The translations under genes were made by a program, and so were the position numbers. The notes under the pieces were generated by a model. That model had not been told where the DNA came from and searched no databases. It saw nothing but the letters and a program-made list of their open reading frames with translations. A DNA stretch of 29,484 nucleotides from CAZTKP01 sp964614215 (GTDB lineage Bacteria; UBP6; UBA1177). Shown here in pieces: positions 24,483 through 29,484 of this stretch. How positions within the stretch are numbered: position 1 is the first letter of the stretch; every line of letters begins with the position of its first letter. Location: positions 1 to 29,484 of the forward strand of contig CAZTKP010000014.1 in assembly GCA_964614215.1 (NCBI GenBank). The letters are read 5' to 3'.

Positions 24483-26300
24483 ATGAAAGATTACGACTAT
24501 TCAAAGCTAAACCCTCAATTTAAAGAAGAATTCAGAACGGAGACCGATTTTGACAACTATATTGTTGCCCTCTATGTTTCATTGGCGGTCGCAATTTTTC
24601 ATATACCGCTTATTCTTCTTGACATAGAACGATTCTTATTTCATAAAGAACTGTTCAGCAAAGAAGGTTTTTTTGAGATCTCAATAATTCATGCTGTCTT
24701 TATCGTTCTTTTTTTTGCCATAGCTTTTGTCGGTAAACTTAATAGAAAAAAGGTCACAGAGAATAAGAAAAACAAATTTTTGTCCGTTTACTGGAGAATT
24801 TTTCTTGTCTCAACGATGATCTATGCCTTTTTTACTTCTCCTGCCTGTCACCTGATGCATGGAAACAGCACAACGTTCTTTATTGTTGTCATTGCGGCAG
24901 CTACAGCTTTAAAAATAAAGCCTTCCGAATATCTTTTTCACTCGATATTTCTTGCCGTAACGACGCTGCTTTATCTTTATACTGTTGTTGAAGAGCCTAA
25001 TGCCTTTACTGGCTATGTGCTTGATTTCTTTACAGTTACCTTTATGTCTGTTTTTATTAACAGGGTGGTCTTCCGGCGAGCAGTATCACAGTTTATCTAT
25101 AAAAAGGACTTTGAAAAAGAGCAGGCGGAAAAGATAGTTTCCCAGGAAGCAAACAAGGCAAAAAATATGTTTCTTGCAAACATGAGCCATGAGATCAGAA
25201 CCCCGCTTAACGGAATAAAGGGGATGCTGACCCTTCTTGACGGTACTCAGGTAAACGAAGAACAGAAAGAGTATATAGATTATGCCAGTCAAAGCTCGGA
25301 TGTTCTTTTGGGAATCATTAATGATATTCTGGAGTTGAGTGTTATTGAAGCAAATTCTATCCCGATAGAGCCTGAATCTTTCCATTTCCGCAAGATGATG
25401 AGATCCGTTATCGGAAATCTGAAAACTCAGGCAGAAAGTGAAGGGCTGGGGCTTAACCTGAATATAGATGAAGCTGTCCCGAATAAGATCTATGCGGACA
25501 GTGTCCGGCTCGTACAGGTTATTAACAACCTTGTCGTAAATGCAATAAAGTTCACGACGGAAGGTAAGATAGATGTTAATGCAAAGATCTCTTTTCCTGA
25601 AAAAAGTGACAGACAGTACCTGCGGATCGAAGTGATCGATACAGGCATGGGAATTCCTGAAGATAAGATAGAATATCTCTTTGAAAATTTTACTCAGCTT
25701 GATTCGGGTTTCCGTAAAAAACACAGAGGTGCCGGGCTGGGACTGTCAATAGCAAAGAAGATCGTTGAGCTGATGGGTGGCAATATTTCTGCATATCCTA
25801 ACAGTCCGGATAAAGGTACGACCTTTTATTTTCAGATCCCTCTGGAATCTCTGAACGATGATGATGTAGAAGAGATAAGTTCAGAAGATATTGTTATCGG
25901 AAGTGACTGTCTGAAGAAAAAGAAGTTTCTGCTTGTTGAGGATAACAATGTAAACAGAGAGCTGGTCATTAGATTTCTTAGAAACGAGAACTGCTATGTA
26001 AAATCTGCCCGTAACGGTCTTGAGGCACTTGAGCTTTACAAGGCTGAGAGATTTGATGCGATAATCCTCGATATCCAGATGCCTGTCATGGACGGTGTAG
26101 AAGCGACAAAAAGGATTCGGGAGATGGAAAAGGAAAGGGATGAACACACTCCGATACTTGCACTTACTGCCTATGCCATGAAGTCTGAAAGGGAGCTTTT
26201 TATCAGAGAGGGAATGGATGACTATCTTTCCAAACCCGTAAAAAGAGAGGACCTGTTGAAAAAACTTTGTAAGCTTGTTGATAATGGAGAAAAGCAATGA
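24483..26300 (+). CDS. hybrid sensor histidine kinase with six membrane helices and receiver domain
   Basis: The protein has 605 residues from the ATG at 24483; a GTG at 24474 is also in frame but lacks a better ribosome site. Six hydrophobic segments lie at about 26-48, 64-84, 99-118, 130-145, 149-169 and 177-197. The HisKA helix carries phospho-acceptor H236 (SHEIRTPLNG), followed by an ATPase domain with the N-box (NNLVVNAIKF), DTGMGIP and GAGLGLSIAKK. A receiver domain at about 480-600 has phospho-acceptor D530 (LDIQMP), the acidic pair in VEDN and a conserved Lys in LSKPVK. It senses a signal at the inner membrane and relays phosphate from His to Asp. The output partner (an Hpt protein or regulator) is not in the window. 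It overlaps the next gene by 4 bases. Confidence 0.93.
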   Translation: MKDYDYSKLNPQFKEEFRTETDFDNYIVALYVSLAVAIFHIPLILLDIERFLFHKELFSKEGFFEISIIHAVFIVLFFAIAFVGKLNRKKVTENKKNKFLSVYWRIFLVSTMIYAFFTSPACHLMHGNSTTFFIVVIAAATALKIKPSEYLFHSIFLAVTTLLYLYTVVEEPNAFTGYVLDFFTVTFMSVFINRVVFRRAVSQFIYKKDFEKEQAEKIVSQEANKAKNMFLANMSHEIRTPLNGIKGMLTLLDGTQVNEEQKEYIDYASQSSDVLLGIINDILELSVIEANSIPIEPESFHFRKMMRSVIGNLKTQAESEGLGLNLNIDEAVPNKIYADSVRLVQVINNLVVNAIKFTTEGKIDVNAKISFPEKSDRQYLRIEVIDTGMGIPEDKIEYLFENFTQLDSGFRKKHRGAGLGLSIAKKIVELMGGNISAYPNSPDKGTTFYFQIPLESLNDDDVEEISSEDIVIGSDCLKKKKFLLVEDNNVNRELVIRFLRNENCYVKSARNGLEALELYKAERFDAIILDIQMPVMDGVEATKRIREMEKERDEHTPILALTAYAMKSERELFIREGMDDYLSKPVKREDLLKKLCKLVDNGEKQ

Positions 26301-27388
26301 AATTATTAATACTGTCGGTGATCTTTTTTCTGGCTGTTTCATGCGGGATTGAAGAGCAGATCTCTCCTGACAACGAGAACAATGATTCAGATACAGTCGC
26401 GGTTAATGATGCGTCTGGTGATGAAAGTGAGGTCAGTGATACGCAGACTGCCGATGATGCTGAAGAGCAGGATGACGATAACATTCCGGAATCCTTCTGT
26501 TTTTCTGGAGACGCGATTCTTTATGAAGGAGACCAGCAGTTTACAATGTGCGGAGACGATTTTAACAGAGTTCAGAAACAGATCTGTAAAAATGGAAGGT
26601 GGGTGAATGAAGGTGACTGTCTCCTTAACTATGCCGTTGTTCCTGACAGCGAGTTTCTCATGGGTTGTGATCTGGAAAAAGAAGGCAGCTGCGAAGAGAA
26701 TAATGTTCCTGTTCACGAACTTAGACTTTCGGAGTATTCGATTGACAAATTTGAAGTTTCCACTGAAAGGTATGAACAGTGCATAGCTTCAGGTTACTGT
26801 AACAATAACGATTCGGAAAAGCCTCATTATCAGACAACAGACGATTCTTATAGATGCAACATTGATAACTCTGACAGAGAAAATCATCCTGTCAACTGTG
26901 TGAGCTGGTATGGCGCAAAAGCCTACTGTGAATGGGTGGAGATGAGACTTCCGACAGAAGCTGAATGGGAAAAAGCGGCAAGAGCAGGAAATGTTCAGAT
27001 ATTTCCCTGGGGCAACTCTCCTGAACCCGATTGTGACTACGCAATAATGAAAACTGTTTCTGCAGGCTGCGGAAACAACGTTACCTACCCTATAGGAACG
27101 TTGCCGAAGGGTATTTCTCCTTACGGTCTTTACAACATGGCCGGAAACGTTGCCGAATATGTAAGTGACTGGTACAGCAGTGTTTTTTATAAAGATGAAG
27201 CAGCTGAAGGAAGGGACTGTGCAGGCCCTGAAGAGCCTGAAGCAGGTTATGAGGGGTATAAAGTCTGTCGAGGAGGTTCCTATCTTTATGATGGCAGAAG
27301 ATCAAGAACAGCATACAGAAGTTCCTGCAGAATTGATGATTTCTCTTCAGACATAGGCTTCAGATGTGCCTCGGACAAGAAGGATTAG
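26297..27388 (+). CDS. lipoprotein with FGE-sulfatase (SUMF1-like) domain
   Basis: The protein has 363 residues. The lipobox AVSC has its Cys at 16, followed by a strongly acidic linker (rich in Asp, Glu, Asn, Ser) to about residue 65. A short Cys-rich stretch follows, then the formylglycine-generating-enzyme fold from about 110 to 360. It opens with PDSEFLMGC, continues with LPTEAEWEKAARAG and FPWGN, then GLYNMAGNVAEYVSDWY and GGSY, and ends in GFRC. Many proteins with this fold are not formylglycine enzymes; no sulfatase gene adjoins, so enzyme activity is doubtful. It starts in a 4-base ATGA overlap with the histidine kinase gene, suggesting a membrane signalling or surface role together. 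Confidence 0.9.
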   Translation: MKLLILSVIFFLAVSCGIEEQISPDNENNDSDTVAVNDASGDESEVSDTQTADDAEEQDDDNIPESFCFSGDAILYEGDQQFTMCGDDFNRVQKQICKNGRWVNEGDCLLNYAVVPDSEFLMGCDLEKEGSCEENNVPVHELRLSEYSIDKFEVSTERYEQCIASGYCNNNDSEKPHYQTTDDSYRCNIDNSDRENHPVNCVSWYGAKAYCEWVEMRLPTEAEWEKAARAGNVQIFPWGNSPEPDCDYAIMKTVSAGCGNNVTYPIGTLPKGISPYGLYNMAGNVAEYVSDWYSSVFYKDEAAEGRDCAGPEEPEAGYEGYKVCRGGSYLYDGRRSRTAYRSSCRIDDFSSDIGFRCASDKKD

Positions 27389-27404
27389 AGACCTTTTCTT
27401 TTTC

Positions 27405-27432
27405 TTTACAGTACTACAAGGTTTTATATAAT
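27405..27432 (+). promoter_or_regulatory. promoter for dnaX
   Basis: TTTACA (27405-27410), a 16-base spacer and a perfect TATAAT (27427-27432). It lies 29 bases before the dnaX ATG, giving a short leader that contains the ribosome site GAGGA. No terminator hairpin is seen between the preceding lipoprotein gene and this promoter. Confidence 0.6.
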
Positions 27433-27461
27433 GACAAAGCGGTAAATTTTACGAGGACAGA

Positions 27462-29066
27462 ATGAGCTATCAGGTTGTAGCAAGAAAATGGAGACCCCAG
27501 AAATTCGGAGATGTTATCGGTCAGGACCATATAACTGAAACATTAAAGTTCGCTATCACAAAAAACAGGATAGCGCCCGTTTATCTTTTTACCGGCATAA
27601 GAGGTACTGGAAAAACATCTCTTGCCAGAATTATGGTTAAAAGTCTCAACTGTCTTGATCCCGCCGGCGACGGTGAACCTTGCAATAAATGTGAGAACTG
27701 TATTGAGATTATGGAGAACAGAAGTCCTGATATCGTGGAGATAGACGGGGCGTCCAACAACTCTGTTGACGATGTAAGGAACATCAAGGAAAACATCACA
27801 TATTCTCCAGTAAAATCAAAGTATAAGGTCTATGTTATAGACGAAGTTCACATGCTTAGTAAATCGGCGTTCAATGCTCTCTTGAAGACTCTTGAAGAGC
27901 CGCCGTCACATGCCCTTTTTATTCTGGCGACCACTGATCCGCAGAAAATTCCTACAACTGTTCTCAGTCGTTGTCAGAGATATGATCTCAGAAGACTTTC
28001 AATAGAAGATGTTGCAAAACAACTGGCAAAAATTCTTGACAGTGAAAGTCTAGAGTACGATATGGAGTCGCTCTACTCAATTGCAAGAGAAGGTGAAGGA
28101 AGTATGAGAGACAGCCAGACGATCCTTGAGCAGCTGGTGACTTTCGGTGACGGAAAAATAAGTGATAGCGAAGTCTCCCTTATTCTCGGGAATTCGGATA
28201 AGAAAGTGCTGAGATCCATAATAGAAAAGATCTCCGGGAAAAATTCCGAAGAGGCTCTAGGGCTTGTCAGGGACATCTATAAAAATGGAAAATCGGTTGA
28301 AAAGGCGTTTAGAGATATTCTTCAGATGCTTCATCACGTAGTTCTTTACAGTGAGCTCCGGAACGACAGTTTTATTGAGGCTCCGGAAGAGGAGAAAGCC
28401 TGGATAAGGGAATGTTCGGCTAAGGCTTCGGCTCCTGACTGGCTTAGACTTTTCAGATTCTGGAATGATGAGTACGAAAAGATCAGAATATCCGAGTTTG
28501 CTCTTATGGTTTTTGAGATCGCTGTTATTACAGCCTGCGGTTTTCCGACTATGGCGGATTTCAGGACGATCGCTAAAAATATTTCAGAAGTGGCCGGAAC
28601 TGAAAAAAAAAAATCTGAACCTCACGTAGAAGAAAAAACTCCTGTTAAACCGCAACCCGTGTCAAACCCGGAACCTAACCCTGAGCCTGAAACGGAACCT
28701 GAAACGGAACCGGAGCAAGTTCCGCTTGTCTGGAAATCTTTTGTAGATCAGATGAAAAAAACAGATTCCTTTTTTTCGGGAGCCCTTGTTAACCTGCCTT
28801 ACGAGGAAGATGAGCAGAAAGTTTCTATTTCCGTTGATGTGAACCTTGATCTTGCCAGAAAAGAGGTTGTTGAAAGGCTGAAAAATGAGTTTGATGGTTT
28901 TTTTAAAGGTAAAAAGAGTCTGAACGTGGTGCTTGAGGGAGAAAAAGGGCTTTCGATCTACAGGAACAACGAGATCGAAGAAAGGAAGACCAGAATAAAG
29001 GAAAGTCCTGCGGTGAAGGAAGCTGAGCAGATGGGCTTTATTCTGAAAAATATTAGTGTAGAATGA
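27462..29066 (+). CDS. dnaX: DNA polymerase III subunits gamma/tau
   Basis: The protein has 534 residues. It is the clamp-loader ATPase of the replisome. Walker A is GIRGTGKT at 45-52; zinc-binding cysteines are C64, C74, C77 and C80; Walker B is IDEVH at 126-130; the sensor LSRC with its arginine finger is at 168-171. After the conserved clamp-loader core (to about 370) comes a charged linker with Pro-Glu repeats at about 400-420 and a tau-specific C-terminus. Codons 382-384 sit in a run of 11 A, where a shift in either direction leads to a stop within five codons, which would yield a short gamma form. GAGGA lies 5 bases before the ATG, and the stop overlaps the next gene (ATGA). Confidence 0.96.
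   Translation: MSYQVVARKWRPQKFGDVIGQDHITETLKFAITKNRIAPVYLFTGIRGTGKTSLARIMVKSLNCLDPAGDGEPCNKCENCIEIMENRSPDIVEIDGASNNSVDDVRNIKENITYSPVKSKYKVYVIDEVHMLSKSAFNALLKTLEEPPSHALFILATTDPQKIPTTVLSRCQRYDLRRLSIEDVAKQLAKILDSESLEYDMESLYSIAREGEGSMRDSQTILEQLVTFGDGKISDSEVSLILGNSDKKVLRSIIEKISGKNSEEALGLVRDIYKNGKSVEKAFRDILQMLHHVVLYSELRNDSFIEAPEEEKAWIRECSAKASAPDWLRLFRFWNDEYEKIRISEFALMVFEIAVITACGFPTMADFRTIAKNISEVAGTEKKKSEPHVEEKTPVKPQPVSNPEPNPEPETEPETEPEQVPLVWKSFVDQMKKTDSFFSGALVNLPYEEDEQKVSISVDVNLDLARKEVVERLKNEFDGFFKGKKSLNVVLEGEKGLSIYRNNEIEERKTRIKESPAVKEAEQMGFILKNISVE
28603..28618 (+). other. A11 slippery run with early stop in -1 frame (predicted gamma/tau switch)
   Basis: Eleven A at 28603-28613 follow the G of a GAA codon, so the frame reads GAA AAA AAA AAA TCT. 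In the -1 frame the next codons are ATC TGA (stop at 28616-28618); in the +1 frame they are CTG AAC CTC ACG TAG (stop at 28627-28629). A slipped product would be about 385-388 residues and end right after the clamp-loader core. Thermus thermophilus dnaX makes gamma by transcriptional slippage on a run of A, and E. coli by -1 ribosomal frameshifting at A AAA AAG. No strong upstream Shine-Dalgarno-like stimulator or downstream hairpin is visible, so polymerase slippage is the likelier mode. Confidence 0.65.
28686..28709 (+). repeat. two perfect 12-bp tandem copies in the dnaX linker
   Basis: CCTGAAACGGAA occurs twice in direct succession (28686-28697, 28698-28709), encoding two Pro-Glu-Thr-Glu units of the flexible Pro/Glu linker. 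Such units can change in copy number without shifting the frame. Confidence 0.85.
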
Positions 29067-29484
29067 AAAAAGAAAAAGTCTTTGGAATAATTACATCTAT
29101 AATTTTCTTTCTAGTGTTCTTTATCTGGGGAACTAAAGGAAAGTTCTGGACAGTTTTTACTGCTTTTTATCCTAAGTTCCACTACATTTTTCTGGGATCT
29201 TCAGTTGCTCTGCTGCTGATAGCCTTTTTTGCTGCTAAACCTGTTTCAGCAGTGTTTCAGTTCGCGGTGAAAAACAGATACTATATCTTTCCTCTACTCG
29301 GTTTTGTCTTTTCAACCCTCATCGCAGTTTTTGTTTTTCAGAGTGTTCCGCATGTTGTTGATGCCAGTCATTTTCTCTGGACGGCAAGGGTTTTTATCGA
29401 GACAGGTTCGTTCCACCTGCCTTCCCCGGAACTATATGAATATTACCGCAACACTTTCAATGTTGATCTGAACGGACATTATCT
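29063..29484 (+). CDS. GT-C-like membrane glycosyltransferase, N-terminal part (runs off window)
   Basis: At least 140 residues, read from the ATG at 29063, which overlaps the dnaX stop by 4 bases. A basic start (KKEK) is followed by three hydrophobic segments at about 6-26, 46-66 and 83-103. The loop after the third reads PHVVDASHFLWTARVFIETG, which resembles the first outside loop of GT-C (PMT/ArnT-type) enzymes, where an Asp is catalytic and a D-x-x-x-x-x-x-A pattern recurs. Such enzymes transfer sugars from polyprenyl-phosphate carriers to lipids or proteins on the outside face of the inner membrane. The C-terminal part is missing, so the family assignment rests on this loop and the topology. 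Confidence 0.6.
   Translation, partial: MKKEKVFGIITSIIFFLVFFIWGTKGKFWTVFTAFYPKFHYIFLGSSVALLLIAFFAAKPVSAVFQFAVKNRYYIFPLLGFVFSTLIAVFVFQSVPHVVDASHFLWTARVFIETGSFHLPSPELYEYYRNTFNVDLNGHY

Noticed and set aside
28073..28276. Minus-strand open frame inside dnaX
   Set aside because: It is an antisense shadow of a well-supported gene with no start signal of its own. The same reason applies to the other frames opposite secA, mutS, the Lon-type protease and fadD.
1..29484. tRNA, rRNA, insertion sequences or prophage genes
   Set aside because: No cloverleaf-type gene, rRNA segment, transposase, integrase or phage structural protein was recognised on either strand by reading.

Overview
The window looks like a contig piece from an uncultured-type, double-membraned bacterium of moderate-to-low G+C. 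It has three exported lipoproteins with classical lipoboxes, two of them followed by Asp/Glu/Asn/Ser-rich linkers. It also has a PATAN (DUF4388) protein and a LonB-type (AAA_32) Lon protease. That mix recalls deltaproteobacterial or Myxococcota-like lineages, but no rRNA or other placing marker is present, so the phylum is left open. One 100-N scaffold gap (11729-11828) interrupts the sequence.

Layout. 24-5307 (+) is a tight run: a TPR/zinc-motif membrane protein cut by the window edge, a PATAN-domain membrane protein, a LonB-like protease, a small PHA-granule-type protein and a YigZ/IMPACT protein. 5323-8763 is an AT-rich accessory patch: two DUF4143 (AAA_14) ATPases on the minus strand, one on each side of a SAM methyltransferase, plus a decayed second copy of the methyltransferase tail. 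8760-14934 (-) holds mutS, hisC (broken by the gap), an ankyrin-repeat protein (broken by the gap) and a large collagen-like lipoprotein. 15068-17090 (+) holds a secreted protein of unknown function, a block of 42-bp tandem repeats and a self-inhibited class II Fic protein. 17181-18596 (-) is an M23-like lipoprotein with a good sigma70-type promoter.

18736-22495 (+) is a housekeeping operon of a Cys-rich small protein, secA and an RluB/RsuA-type pseudouridine synthase. It is followed by a roughly 210-nt non-coding stretch with strong secondary-structure potential. Then come fadD, a hybrid histidine kinase and an FGE-sulfatase-fold lipoprotein (22708-27388), which are coupled by overlapping stop/start codons. 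A clear promoter precedes dnaX (27462-29066), which overlaps the start of a GT-C-like membrane glycosyltransferase that runs off the window.

The observations most worth following are: an 11-A run in dnaX exactly after the clamp-loader core, where a slip in either direction stops within five codons (a likely gamma/tau switch); the structured RNA candidate between the pseudouridine synthase gene and fadD; the 42-bp repeat array next to the fic gene; and the methyltransferase tail remnant beside the DUF4143 gene. No complete novel defence or biosynthetic system is evident. Most of the window is core or ordinary accessory content.
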